Positions 1 to 13,925 of a stretch of 64,000 bases of DNA are shown here, piece after piece. The stretch is taken from contig JAWUZG010000015.1 in NCBI GenBank assembly GCA_036785705.1, forward strand, positions 2,681,001 through 2,745,000, written 5' to 3'. The DNA comes from Acanthornis magna. Taxonomy: Eukaryota > Chordata > Aves > Passeriformes > Acanthizidae. The translations under genes and the position numbers were made by a program. Under the pieces are notes generated by a model. That model saw only the letters and a list, made by a program, of their open reading frames with translations, made no database searches and was not told where the DNA came from. Each line of letters starts with the position of its first letter. Within the stretch, counting starts at the first letter, position 1.

Positions 1-3000
1 GAGTTCAGCTTCAAAACCTTTGTGTACAAAGACATGCAACAAAGATTTATTCTTTTTAATTTATTTTTTCCTAAGTGTGTGTAAAATGAAACTATGATCA
101 AACAGACTTACGCTGTCATTGGGCTGCACGGGCAAGCAGTCTAATTTAAGGTCATGGACCAGCTTTGGCACTAAAATTCTGCTGGTTTTAGATGACATGA
201 GGTTATCTTAAATGTGTATTTATCTAGAAAACGTAAGTAAACAAAACTTATTTATATCTGCATTAGGCTGTTCCTTTGGGCAGCTGAGAGCTGAAAGGTG
301 CCCTCAGTAAGGGATGGTGGCTTTTGCCTTTGTAAATACACATTTTTTGTGTGTCATCTATTTCTCAGAATTGTCAGTTTTTAGAAGTACCACACTTAAA
401 CAGGAAGAAAGAAAAAGAAACCTACCTAGCACTGCTGTCTGAAATAGCTGTCACACTTCTTGGGGGAAGGCACTGTTAGAGGTATTGAAAACCTGACAGC
501 ATTTAAAGGGTGGCTCCCAAATATTCAGCTCCTTGGCTGGAAAAATGGCTCCCAGACTGGAGCTGTGCCTGAAGGCAATGTTGAAACAGCAAACTGTCTT
601 TTTAAACATTGTAAGGTGCAGTCCTGTAATCACTGATGTCCTCATCTTTAGGATTGTTAAATCCCTGGTGGGTTTGGGGAAAAATAAGGATGCATTTGCA
701 GCTTCTAACTAGCTGGTTTTGTCAGACACTGTTTCTGAAACGCTGTAAATCTCTATTTTGATGCCAGGAATAATAATACAAGGGACTTTCATACACAATT
801 TCAGCTCTTTAATGGGATGCTTGGAGCCTAGTACTTCTAATCCCGGTGGATTTGAGTTTAAATTGCACTTCAGAGGCTACAGATCCTCTTAGTTACCATG
901 TAAAATTGCAGTCTGCCCTTCTTCATCTCTCCAGTTGCCAATATGCCATTCCTTCTCCATCACCTCACTCCCTTTTCCTCAGCAGGAGAGCTTGTTACAC
1001 CAAACTGCCTCTTTAGACTGTTGTGCATGAGGTCAATATTTGTGGGATTCATTGCCTGAATTTATAAAAGGGTAGAAACAAATTTCTTCCACCCTTGACC
1101 CCTGAAAGTGCATGCTTATTATAACAAAAAGCAGGATTATCTGGTGTGATAGCTCTGCATGGATATGCATCCATTTCTATTCATAGCCCTTTTCTAAGCT
1201 ATTCAGGAAACCTGACTTTTTTTTTTAGGATAAAATCTTTCCTGCTAAAATCTGCTGCAAAAAAAAAGGTTTCCCCAGAAAAAACTGCAATGGTTGGGAG
1301 CTTGGTTTAGTTATTTGTTTGTTTATTTAAAGGCTTTGGGGCTGTTTTTTTTTTGTTGCGGAGAGTGAAAAATGGCTCCCACAAGAAGGAAAGCAGCAAC
1401 CACAAAATCTTGCAACCAATTTATATAAAGCTCTACAGTCAAAGTAGTGGAAAGATGACAATTCTCAGAAATTGCCTTCAGTGAGTAGTGGCTTTGAATG
1501 TTCCCATGAAAATCAATCATGTTACAGCTTCTCGATTGCATTCCATGGATGCAGGATGCTCCTGGGATGGAGCTTTGGGCTGTGCCACACACAGCTGGGG
1601 CTGCATTTAGCTGAACATTCAGGAGATGCTGTCAAGTGTTCAAAACGCAGGCAATGATCAATTAAAGTCGAGCTATTGGGTCCTGGCTTTATCACTCATC
1701 TGCAGGGACATGGCTGGGAATTATTCTCTGTTCATCTGCCGCACTAATGCTGTTTTCTTGACACAGGATTTATAAGATGTACTCTATTGTTTGTCCCGAG
1801 TCCATGAAAGTCAATTACATCAAGAATAAGGGGTTTGCTGCATCTGCGCGAGATTGAATTAGACTTCTTTAATAATCTAAGCTAGCAATGAAAGTGTGTG
1901 GCCATATATCATCTGTTAAAGTTTGAAACTCTGTCAGCCCTGTTGGAGGCTGTGTCACCCTCTCAGTGACGTGTAAGAAAAGCTGTTCACATCCACCCAG
2001 CTCAATTAGTTTTGGAATTTATGGTTCTTCGCACAGAAGGGCCCTGGAAGAGGGCTGGGCTGGCTGAAGAGAAATTGTTTGTTTTATGCCTGCTGACTGT
2101 GGTATTTACTGAGCTCTTGGTGAGCAGGTTGGTTAAACACTGCCAGGGTTCTGGACTCCACTTAATGAAGATTCGGGCCAGAATACAGGAAATGAACGGT
2201 GCTGATTGCACTGATTTATTCTCATTTCTTGGCAGTTGAGAAGGATGATAAACCTGAGCATTGCTCTCTCAGGGGCTTGAGATGCTGTGTTAGCCACAGA
2301 TCCTGTGGCTCTGTTTCTGGAACCAGGCAGGGCTCCGTGAGACAGCTTTCCAGGGAAACTGGAGGATCACAAGGTCACAGGAAATATCTTTGCCCCTTAT
2401 CCTCCACAGAGAGCTTTCCCTGCCCCCCCCATTGTTTAATAAATTTTAATAAATTAATATGGTTTATAAGCTCTCTGTCAGCCCTAGAATTGGAAGATGT
2501 GCTTGAGTGACCCCCCCTGCCACACACAGGACATTCCTCTAAGGTGGCTTCTCTGATGCTGCAAGAAAAGCAGTTCTGGTGAAACAGGATGGCTTTCCTT
2601 CCCCATCGCGTCTGGGAACACCAAATGCCATGGCAGGATTGAATTTAGTTGGATCTGTGTTGATTTAAGGCTGCCATGGGGAGGTAACAGGCATTAGGCT
2701 GTGCTCTGTCTGCGTGGCACATTTTGGGGTGATGGCTCTGCTTGGCTGCTCCTCCAGCTAAGGAGGATGCAGCTCCAGATGCAGCCTGGGTGTTTACTCA
2801 GGGGTTACTCCCTGCTGGAAAAATTCACTCTATTTTATAGCTCTTGCTCCTCTCCACCCTGTGCCAGTTACTTTAACACAGCCTTAAATTTAGGGAATGT
2901 TTAAATGGTTCCCCAATTAGGGATGCTCTTCTGAATAAGCACCTCAAAGAGCTTTTGAACAAACTGCTCCAAATTATATAGGATTCTTAATTGTGTGTTA

Positions 3001-4330
3001 CTCGCTGTTACTTGCAAGATGTGCCTAACTTGGGAGCATTTGTTAATGAGGCTTTTTTAAATCCTATGGTTTCCAGTAACATCTTAGGGAGAAAATGAGA
3101 GGGTTTTTCTGAGAAACTCAGATGTCAGGGTTTTTAAATGTATGGCAACCTCCAGGTAAGTAGCATACTTGTGTTATAAATAGAATGAATCAACTGTTTA
3201 AAAAAAACTGCTTGATCAAGCTTTTCAGAAATAAAAGCATAATGTGGTCCCTTGAGCACAACAATTTCTTTGATTACCTTTTTATTGTTCTTTTGAAGCC
3301 AATAGACATGCAGTGATATAAATCCCATGCAAATGAGAAGATATTTGGTTACAACAACACTTTTTTTTTTAAGGAGCTGAATTATTTTATTGTGCATGTT
3401 GCGCTTTTTCTAAGCCAAACTAAATGATAAGAACTGAAAAAAACCCTCCAACTTATTCTTTCTTGTAATGAAGTTCAATTTTAAAACATCCTTTTGTAGA
3501 TACATCAGCATCTTGTCTTCTGCCTTCCAATGCTTTTTTTTCCCCCAGAAAAAACCCCACAGTTTCAATCTATTCTTCTTTCTTCTCTGTACTGCTCATC
3601 CAGCAGAACAGCTGATCCTTAATCCCATTTCCTCCATCTCATCTCTTCATGTGGCAGTTTTACCTGTGCACTTAGAGTACTGCCAAGCTCTTTAACAACT
3701 CCATTTTCAGACCTTGCAGTATTTTGTTTACCAAAATGTTGCAGTTAGCTAAGTTGAGAGCAAACTGCAGATGCATGTTTGTACTTCTTTCCTAGATAGA
3801 TTTTTTTTTTTCCTCTGTTTCATCTTCAGTATTGTTTAATTTAGGAAATAGAAACAGCTGAATAATTCAGATGTGGCTTCATCCTGTTAAGGGGTGCAGC
3901 TGAGGAACTTTGTAAAAGGTTAGAAGGCAGTCAAGGTGATCTTTGCACTACCTTCAGAAGGAGGATGGATGTGTGGATGTGCGGTTCCTTTTGGGAAATT
4001 CACCTTATTGCTGCCCTTTGTGCTTGTGTCTGGGCCAGTCTTTATGATCCTGCCATCCAGTGGACAGCATGGGCTTGGGTTTAGTTTTCTGTGCCCTGAG
4101 CATTTACCAATTCCTGTCACTTTGGGTCCATTTCTTCCCTTTTCCTTGTCCTTTGCCTTCCCTGTTGGTTACCCCTTTTTCCTGCTCCCTGCTCTCCATC
4201 CTGTCCCTGCTGGCACTGAGGCTGGCATGGCTTTCAGAAGGATGAAGGCTTAGCACAGGGAGGAGAACAACTTTTCCTTTCATTCTCAATTCACCTGCCT
4301 CTGCCTGAAATTGGGAAAAGTGACTTAGGG

Positions 4331-4432
4331 CGAGCCTGGATGGGGCTTGGAGCAACCTGCTCTAGTGGGAGGTGGCAGGGGTAGGAATGGGATGATCTTT
4401 AAGGTCCCTTCCAACCCAAACCATTCTGTGAG
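4331..4432 (+). mobile_element. CR1 LINE 3' fragment
   Basis: It starts at the conserved 'gcttggagcaacctg' part of the avian CR1 3' end and runs through 'tctttaaggtcccttccaac' to an attctgtga tail. The usual 'tgtccctgcccatggc' segment between these is mostly missing, so this copy carries an internal deletion. Confidence 0.88.
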
Positions 4433-7400
4433 GCAGACTTTTGGAGAATAACTGCAAATACATAGCTTAAGATTCAAGCAACTCCCCGATCTCACAATTG
4501 TCAGCTACAGTAAGAACTGAGGCTGATATTTGATTACAAATGTGGCCAAAGCATTTTGTGCACACGTGGGCCTTACTTCTGCTGCTCTCTGCTGAGCAGC
4601 AGCTGCAGCAGCTCGGTGTGATGCTGTTCACACCCCACTCTGGGGTCTTTGGGGTTGTTCCTTGCCCACAGCTTTCCCTACACCCAGGGTATCACGACAA
4701 GCCTCAGTGAGGTGTTTTAGGCAGAGCTTTCAGCATCCAGGGATAACTGAGGAACAGGCATGGAGATTGAATAACCGCCTCAATGCCGCAGTCCTATCAA
4801 AGCAATTTCTATAGTTGTCATTTTCTGCTATTAAGCTGAACAATGAGGCGCTCCAATAAAATCATATGAAATAACAGCTCATTAAAAGCTCTCCTTAATA
4901 TATAGCATGCTAATTAATGTCAGTGGGGTGCAAGCTTGAATGGCAGAATAGACTGTAATGTTTAGAAAGTAGGTAAAATAAAAGAAGATATTTTACCATT
5001 AATGACCTTTTAGTAAACCTAATGAAATCCTTAATGGCCTGAATACATTAGTGTGGCGCTCCCAATTGCTCTGCTACCTAGTCCCTTCCTCCTCCTTTCC
5101 TCACAGACATTAAACTTGGCTTTGTTTATGGCAAACAAAAAGCAGTAGCATCCCAAGGAAATATGAACAGGAAGAAAGAGTCTGCAAAAAAGAGAGTAGA
5201 GACTTCTCAGCCCTGCTGTCCCTGTCCTGGTCAGAAGTGGGTGTAGGACCATGTTATATCTGCCTTGGATAGTGTTTTCTGTGCTTGCACTCAGGTTTAA
5301 TTGCCCCCGTGTTTACGTGGCTCACAGCAAATAGGCCAGGGAGCAAATGGGGCTCTTTTATTCCCGGGGTCTCCCTAGGTTAACTTCCATATTCATTCCT
5401 AATGAATAGCTGCGCTCTGGCTTTTTATACTCCCACCAGCCATGCTGTGCTTGTGCTGTGACTCAATTAAAGGACTTTATTCTGCAGGGCTTTTAGTCTT
5501 TCATGTGTCGCCAGCCTTAAATATAACTTGCAAATACTGATTAACTCTGCCTTAACCTTATCCCAAAAGAAGTAGTACAAGAATGGAAAAATGAAATGTC
5601 TTTGCTTCCTCCCATTTCCTGGATGAAATTTAGTGGGCTGGGGAAGGATGTAAGTGCAATAATTGCCTGGCTTAAGCTGAGTTTTAAGATGGAAAATGTC
5701 CCCATTCATCTGGTCACTAAATACATTCTTCAGTTCTTTTCCAACGCTGGAGAAGGATGAGGATCGTTCACTAACCTGTTCACCAACTCCTTCCTGTCAT
5801 TAGAAGATAACTTCCTTCAAATTACTGCCTTTGTGTCCTACTTGGTACCATTAACTTTAGTCTCCTACCCCAAAATGTCTGAAACTCGCTGATAAGACTG
5901 AACCCCGCATCCATCCCAGCTGCAGTCTGAAGTCACCTGCAGCAATAATTGTTCCTAAGGAGAACATGCAGTTGGGGAATCTCGGAAAGAAGAGCCCCAG
6001 GCTTGCTGTGTAATCATGTTTCAGTCAGCTGTATGGAACCATGAAATGGATTGTCCCTTTGACATTCCTACACCCCAGAGCCACACTCTGTTGGGCAAGT
6101 GAATTCCTTGTTTGGCTCCAAGCACAAAAAGAGCCCCTGCCTTCCCCTCCCATTCCTGAAAATCAAGGAGGAACCTTAAATCCATAAATCATCTTGAAAT
6201 CCGAATTTGGGAGTGCAGCAGCAGCAGCCAGCCCTGCTTTGTTTTCCCCATCATCATATGGTGCTTCAGGAGAAAGATGCCCAGGCTGGGGCTGCATACA
6301 AGGGAACTTGGATGGGTGACAAAGCCAGCAGTGGTGATGACCAGGTGGTGACCAAAGCCCTGCAGGAACTGTGAAAGTCTGACAGGAAGGAGAGTCCAGC
6401 CAGTGTCGTGTTAATGTTAATGTGGAGTCAACTCCTCTCTTCTGGAGCTGGGAAAAAGATGCTGTGAAGGTACAGTCCTGAGGCAATGAAGGATACTCTT
6501 CTTCAGGCACCTGCAAGGAATTCTGTCTTGACAGAATTGAATTCCCGTTTCAAACTCCTTCATTTCAGGAATATTTTGGTCTTTCAAACTAAGTGAAACT
6601 TCATTCAAAACAAATCCAAAATCATCTCACCAGTGAAAACTCTAGGAACTCCTCACACCTGAGTCTTGTCCCTGGAAGATTTAACATGTCTAATTGTTTT
6701 GTATTTTGTATTGAAATGTTCCCAGTTCAGGGTCACTCTGAATTTCAGGTCTGAAACACTTCTGCTGATGGAAATGTTTCATTAATCCCTGGGCTTTCAT
6801 GAGCCAACTCTAAAGTTCACAGGGAGAAATCAAGAGAAGCAAAGCTATTGCTGTCACCCTTAAAATGCTTCCACAAGGCCCATATCTTGGGGAGAAACTC
6901 TGAGAGAGGACACAGGCTAGAAAATACCTAATTATAAAACAAAACAAAACAACCCCCCTCTCCTAAAACAGCAAAAGGTGCTTCTATCCAGATTTGTTGT
7001 CTTTTAGAATGAATGATTCTGTTTCTCCTCCATGAGCTCCTGCCCAGGACAGCTCCCATGTGAGGGCGATGCCCAGCTCTTCCCGTGGCTGCAGTCCTGC
7101 CAGCGCAGCAATGGGAAGTGGTGGGGTTTATTTGTTTATTTTCTTTTGCACAGAGCTCAAGGGCCTTGTGGCTCCCCAATAATTATTGGTTTGTTTCTTG
7201 GAGAAGAGAAATCCAAACAGAAGTCATGCATATAGAACTTCCGCAGGTTACTGGCTAGAACATTTTTCCTATTAGTGCTTGATAAGTTCCTTTTTCCACT
7301 GAGCCGAAAGGTTTTTCTGAGCTATTTAACTTTGTGACAGTGTTGAAGTTGCACTAAATTTAAAGAGGGGGAAAAATGCATATACAGCATTACTAACTTG

Positions 7401-10200
7401 CCATTTTCTTATTTAGGCCAAAGACAAATTAGAACTTGTTCAGGGTATCCAGACAAAAGCTACATTCTCACCAACCCATCATCCTTATTGCAGGTGAACT
7501 TCGTGAACTCATCCATGCTGCTGCTGAGCAATCACTGCTGCTTGCTGGATGTAACTCAGTCCTTTCCCTCAAACTCTAATCTTTCTCTCTCATTCTATTT
7601 TATAAAACCTGTCTGGCAATGCCCCTCATTCCAGAAACATCCTCTCTTCTTTCCAAACTTCTCTCTACAGTAAAGAACAGGTTTCCAGCTAGATAAACCC
7701 ACGGCTCCAGCTTCCAGAGGAGCTGCCAGCAAGAGACAAGTCTGTGCTCCAGTGACACTGAACTTGTAGCAACCTTGGCTTGGGCAGGAGTGATGAAACA
7801 CAGCCCTGGGCTAAGAATTGCACTGACTTGGGAACGAGGGGAATTCGTTCTGCTTCGCCTGAGGCAAAGGTCTGCCATGCTGTCAGCTGAGTTTCTTAGA
7901 CTCTCCTTTCCCTCTGTCATGGTAATAAGTACCAAGAAAGCTGCTTGTGAAGGACTTTTGAGGAAATCCCTTGTTACCTGCTACTGGTTTAGCTTGTGTA
8001 ATGCCAGCAGCGGCGGCGGAGGGACATCTATTTCTGGCTGCTTTTGCTGACAGCTTTAAATAAAGACTGTGGACTTTGTAGGACTCTGGAGCAGCCTTTC
8101 TGGACCATGAGGAATTCCCTGCAGGTGCAGTGGTTTGCTAGGAGTTGTCAAGGGAAGGATGACAATGGATGAGCTGCAGCTCTGCCTGCTGCATGGAGAT
8201 CTTGGTGTTTTCCTTTGTTCCTCTGAGCCCCTCAGTGGCATGAGAAAAAAGCCATGTCAGTGTGTTTGACATTTTCAATAGGGAAGCATGGTAGCAATGG
8301 CTTTTTTTTCCCCCAACAAATCAGATAAGGAGGGAGCCCTAGTGAAGCATTCATGCCCAGGCAGAATCAAGGTGTGCAGTTTGCCCACTGCTTTTTCATG
8401 TCATTACATAATTGCTTTAGCAGCTTCCCTCCTCACGGTCTCCACGCACATCTCGGTGACCAAGTTATTTGCTGGGATTTAATCCAGTGCTGTCTAAACA
8501 GAGTATCTGTGAACATAATCCTTAATGATGTGCTGGGGGCACACACTGCTTGTGGAAGTCTTGCTTGTGATTAATCAATTAAGCATGAGATAAACCTAGC
8601 AGAGTTTGGGTAGGCAATTCGAAACCTGCCAAGGCTCAACGTGCATCTGTTTTGTTTGCAGTTCCACACTGGTGTTTCAGACTTGTCTGAAATTAGATAA
8701 GCACAAAAATAAAATAACTCTCTGATCGTTGCTGAGCATAGAAAGTCCTTTAGGAGTGATAGCATCTCCTTTTTGGAGAAAGCCACCTTTCTGTACCAAA
8801 CAGTACCATTTATTGTACAGCCCTGGTTTGACACTCCTGCCAGTCTGTACGCAGGTGGGTAAGGGATTGTGGTTTGAGTTTGCTGATCTCTGTGTCACTG
8901 TGCTGAGCAGGCTGAGTCCTGGATGAGATTGGCAGAATTGCCATCTGGCCAGGAGATCTCGCAGTTCTCACTGGTCTTTTACAGGGCTTTTCTGAGCTGA
9001 TGAGCTGTGTCGGTGTAGATGAGAAAACCAACTCTTAAACAGTGAAGTGTTCCTGGAGGATGACACTGATCCCTTTAGACCTGTGAGTCTTCCCAACAAA
9101 ATGCCAAGTGCTGCCCCTGAGTGCCCAAGGTTGGCATCATGAGCCGTGCATGTCTCTTGCCCTCTCCCCAAGTAAACAGAGGGAAAGAAAACAATAGCAA
9201 AAGCAACGGACAGCTTTGAATTAGTTTGCATGCTCCATAGTAACTGTTGGAAGAGGTGGCGTTTCAGAAGATAGAGATGCATTTTATTTTTCATTTAGTT
9301 GGCTTCAGAAGATGTGGTGGCTCCTGCTACTGATGTTTCTGGGAGTTCATACTGAAAAAGGACAATTATTAATTTATGGGAAGACCACTTTTCCTCTGCA
9401 CTCTGCCCTCACCTAAAGGGATGGAGGGTTTGAGCAGAACGCCCTGTGACAGGGTTTGTACAGCTTTTACCAATATGACAGTCTCTAAATTTACTGTTTA
9501 TAAATATTTCTGCATATGAATTAGTGATTATAAATATTGCCTGCAGCTAAAAACAATCTGGTACAACCCATCCAGCCTTGTCTGCCCCTTGGAGAGCCAT
9601 TGTTTTGTTGAGGAAGGTAACAGATGAGGTGACAGAGCTCTTCTCTGAGGTGACACTTGTTTTTCCTGCTTGCCATTGCAGGCAGATATGTCTGTGGATT
9701 TAAATGTAGAGGAAGATATGTTGCCTTCTGTTCAGCAGCTTTCCCTTTTCACAATCAAGTCCCCGGAGGGAAATATGTTTCAGTGGATTGGGACTATTGC
9801 TAGGCATCAGTGCAGTCTCCTGCTATTAAATTAAAATTAACGTCTCTGCCAAGAACCTGCTGTGTTCAGGAGCCAATGTCATGCATTTGAGGCAGGGACA
9901 AGAGATGACCATGGAAGATCTGATGGGTTCCTGACACCTTTTCAAAATTTGGAAGCTGAGTTGACAGCTAGATAAGTTTTGCAGCTCAAGTGCCCAAATC
10001 TCTTTGCAGATATCGATGTAAATCTGACTTGAGTCTAAGTTCTAGAGAGATTTCTGGGCTCATCCCTTTCATTCAGGACACACACGCTGCAAGAACTGCC
10101 TGGGCTACTGAATTTTTGGGTGCATCTGTGTCCAAGTTCTAAATATTATGATGGTAGACTTATCTAATAACAGCAGACTTGGAGTTTGATCATCAGTTTC

Positions 10201-10308
10201 ACAGAATCACAGAATATTCTGAGTTTCAGGGGACCCACAAAGATCATCCAGGGGTTGAACCCAAAACCTTGGTGTTTTCAGCACCAGGCTCTGACCAGCT
10301 GAGCTAAT
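10201..10308 (-). mobile_element. CR1-like fragment, antisense
   Basis: It opens with acagaatcacagaatattctgag, split by a few substitutions from the common avian antisense CR1 tail, followed by a gggacccacaaagatcatcc core. The distal part (accttggtgttttcagcacc) belongs to a less common subfamily, so the family label is less sure than for the other copies. Confidence 0.6.
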
Positions 10309-12974
10309 CTCAGGGTCTCTTCACTAAAACTGGCTTTACTTCCCCTTTCCCCTGGTTTGTAGCTGTGGTCCCTGCCCAGTGCCATTCCCTGGAAATGTTA
10401 TCATTTCTTAGCCTCTTTTGGGTGTTACAGACACTGCAAAGGGAGAGTCTGTGTGGGAGACCTTGTGTTGTATCTCAGTGTCTCTAACAAGTGTTTCTAG
10501 CGGCTGTGTTCTCAGTTCATTGATTTTTGTCGATGTGACAGTAAAATAAAAGGAGCTGCACCAGGGAGTGGAAAAAGGGTGAACAAAAAGCCCAAGTGTC
10601 TGAAACTAAGCTGGTTCTTGCTGTAAGAGTGGGAAGAGTCCTCTCTCTGCAGATGAGTTCTGTGAGCAGCAGGTCGTGCAGACATCAGAGACTGTGAAAT
10701 AATGACTTTGTGTCAGAGTGTGCCTTGTGCTCCTGTACTTCCATCGCTTCTCTTCCCACTCAGAGTACCCATTGTGCCATACTTGCAACATGATAAACAT
10801 ATCTGGAAATAAGGTGTTTAGCTGTATCCTCATAAAGGAGCTCCTATTACAGGAGGGATCCTGAGGCTATGATGACAATCCAAAGTGGTACTTTCCAAAA
10901 GGGTCCCTATGGACTTCATTCTGGCTTGGCTTGTGTCTGTTCACGTCAGCATTTTGGGGTCAAGTTGTTTCCATGCTAGGCATGTTTTCAGAGGGCATCT
11001 TGACTTGTGCAATGCTCAGGGTAGATCTGGCTCACCATTCTTGTTCTAATCATCAGCTGAATATTTGGAGCTGCAGAATGCAAGTTATTCACAGCAGCTC
11101 TCCCCGGATCTACTTGTGCATAGCCTGTATGTAGTAGGTGGATGCTGTCTGGAAAGGAAGATACAGTTGTGAGAAATATCTGAGCAAAGTAATCCTTCTA
11201 GAGGGAGTTGGACTGGTTTTTTATGGACATTTCAGCTGCATGTTGTGAGGAGTGAAAAGCTCTCGGTGGAAAGTTGTTGTCAGCCTTGCACAGCAGCTCC
11301 CTGTGCTTCGCTGGCCCTTGGTCACTGCTGCTCATGTTGGGTTTGTGTGACTCTGTTCAGAGAAATGGGGCAAAAAAAATGACAGGGCACATTTGACTGC
11401 AGAGCCAACATTAGAGAGACAGGAGATGAGTCGAACCCAGGCTGGCACTTGGAGTTGTCACTGAAAGTGCAGGGAAAACAAAAACCCTCTAACAACATTT
11501 TAGTGTTAGAGTGTCAAGGCATTACTTTATTTCTGGCCGGGATGTGCAACAGAAATCTTCTCATCCACACACAGCCCACGTGTGCAGAGAGAAGCATTCC
11601 ATGGCACATGGATTTTACAAGATTTTCTCCAAACTTTATACAGTCAAAACCCATAGAACTTCATAGGTTTAATGTTCATTGGTCCAAAGTTGCATAGTCC
11701 TGAGTATTTGGTTTTGGAGCCATGCCCTGGAAAGAAACTTAAGATTCCTTTTCCTGGGGCAAAGGTGAACAACACCCTTGACTAAAAAAAATTTTAAACT
11801 GGTATATTTTCCAGCAGAGTAAGAGTGGATTTTTGGGGCTGGAGCTGCAGAGGTTGGGCACTCTGCAATCACAGCAGCTCCCAAAAACAGCCCAATGTTA
11901 GGAAGGTTTTCCCCTTTGCGTCAGCTGAGATTTTGGTTCAGTATTTTCTTTGCCAACTTCAGTGCAGGTTATTATTAAATTCAAGCCATTAAGAATGAAA
12001 GTCCGCAATCCATGTGTAATTTTTAAAAATTGCTTAAAAATAAGATCATCATTAGTTCAGCAGGAGGCAATTTTTGAAAAAAATTATTGCAACATGAAAC
12101 TAATAGAACCTTGATGCAATATTCAAAGTGCCTGGGCCTGTTTTAAATTATGCTGGTTTTCTCCAGAAAAGGCCCATAAAAATTTATATTATTTTAGAGC
12201 TTTAATTAGCTAAGTATGTAAACTAAAATAAATAAGAGTTTTGGAGACATTCAGAGGGGAAAAAAGACAATATAAATGTTCATTCTAATTCTTATTTAGA
12301 TGAAGAGTAATTATTTCCTTTGATGTTAAATCACCTTTTCTTTTTCTCCCTCGATCCATGAATTTTCTCTCTGCTAACAGAACCTTGGGATTTTATTCCC
12401 AACACTTTGGCCCTGTCATTCTGCTTTATTAAACTGGCAGTTTGTTTGAACACTTCAGTTACTCATTAAATTTTACATTTTCTCGAGCTGTATTAATCAC
12501 TGCTTTTTACGAACTGGGAATGTAAATGATCCCTTTGCCATCCACACCGTGGGATAATTTGCCTTTGTAAGAGGCTCCTCAGCATTTCATGCAGTTTTCT
12601 TAGTCTTGTAATAAGTGGGTTTTTTTCCCCTTCCCTGTAAGATTTACTTTGGATCCTGCTTTTTACTGTTGTTTTCCCACAAAGCAATTCCCCCCGAAAG
12701 TCAGATTTTCATAAAACTAACAGTCCTGTTTACGTGCTGCTCCGGCACTAAACGGTGCCTATGCAAATGGCAAAATGCAAATGTGGGAATGTGCTGAAGG
12801 AGCCACTCTGTGGCTCGGGGAGAGCAATCACTGCTCTCAAATCTCCGAGCATGTTCACACAAATGGGGACTGGCTCTAATCCCCTGGGAAAATTTAATTC
12901 CCAGGGATCAATAAGGTGTGGTGGTGCCCCACAGAGAACCTGTTCTCAGGGATCGCATTGCTGATCACTGGCGC

Positions 12975-13538
12975 TGCTGTGGCACAGTGATGACGCCTGG
13001 TGATTTTTTGTCTTTCTTCTTATATACCCTTCTATACATTTTTATACCCTTTTTATATTTTCTGTACCCTTTATATACTTTTGTACCCTTAGCCTACAAG
13101 CTTGTAATTTTTGTAGTCTGATATTCTAGCTTAGTTTTGGGGTCCTGCAAGGCAGAAAGGCCAAACATTCACAGCAGGAGCCCAGAGAGCTCTGTGCTAT
13201 CTCAAAACTTGTGGCTTCAGCCTTGGTTGAAACCTTCTCTCTGGAACATATTTTGTAAACTGGGCTTTAGCCTCATTTGAGGGGGTAGTGATTAGAGTAG
13301 AGGGACAATTCCTTCATTTATTAAGTTTCTTATTGGGGGATTTTAGAGAGATATGCTGATTTGCAAGGTCCATAAAATTGTATACGCATTGTACACGTGT
13401 GCATCTCAGCATGTTCCACCATCCTTGGGCAGCTGTGCACCTCGGTTCCTATTAAAATACTGAGGCGAAACCCTTTTACCCCTTCTTAACCATGTCTGTG
13501 TCATTCCTAAGACCAGCCAAAAGGCAACGGTGACAGCA
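12975..13538 (+). mobile_element. Putative solo LTR of an avian endogenous retrovirus (564 bp)
   Basis: The segment is bounded by TGCTGT at the left and ACAGCA at the right, a perfect 6-bp terminal inverted repeat of TG..CA type. It has a tandem 20-bp repeat near its left end (13019-13092) and a possible polyadenylation signal ATTAAA at 13451-13456, followed by a C/T-rich stretch like an R-U5 region. No clean target-site duplication is visible; using slightly inner ends (12978-13535) the flanks are gctgc and gcagc, one mismatch in five. No gag, pol or env remains next to it. Confidence 0.5.
13019..13092 (+). repeat. Degenerate 20-bp tandem repeat, about 4 copies
   Basis: The motif taccctt recurs with accct at 13026, 13046, 13066 and 13085, a spacing of 20, 20 and 19 bp. 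The units are T-rich with tata-like interiors. The array lies inside the putative LTR at 12975-13538. Confidence 0.8.
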
Positions 13539-13770
13539 GCCAGGGCACGGTGAAGGCAGGGAAATGTCTGTGTCTGTCAGGGTTTTGCACTTGGGTGTTC
13601 AGAGCAGATTTTCTCATCAGCGTGAAGGCTGTGCAGGGAGGAGCTGCAGAAGAAATGGCCTTGATGTCTCAAGAGCTGGGGAAGGGAATGCAGTGCTCTG
13701 GGTAGGGGTGATGGGGTCAGGATCACGTGGGAATCTCATTCCTTGCCACAGCTCAGGAGGGTGAGGAAAC

Positions 13771-13925
13771 AATCATGGAATATCCTGAGCTGGACCCACA
13801 GGATCATCCTGTCCAACTCCCAACCCCAACAATCCCACCCTGTGCATCCCTGGGAGCATTGTCCAAGCACTCCTGGAGCTCTGGGGCCGTGCCCATTCCC
13901 TGGAGAGCCTGGGCAGTGCCCATCT
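13771..13925 (-). mobile_element. CR1 fragment, antisense
   Basis: The sequence aatcatggaatatcctgagc followed by gacccacaggatcatcctgtccaactc-type sequence, and later 'gtccaagcactcctggagct', is the antisense strand of a CR1 3' region as found across birds. It lies about 230 bp downstream of the putative LTR. Confidence 0.8.
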
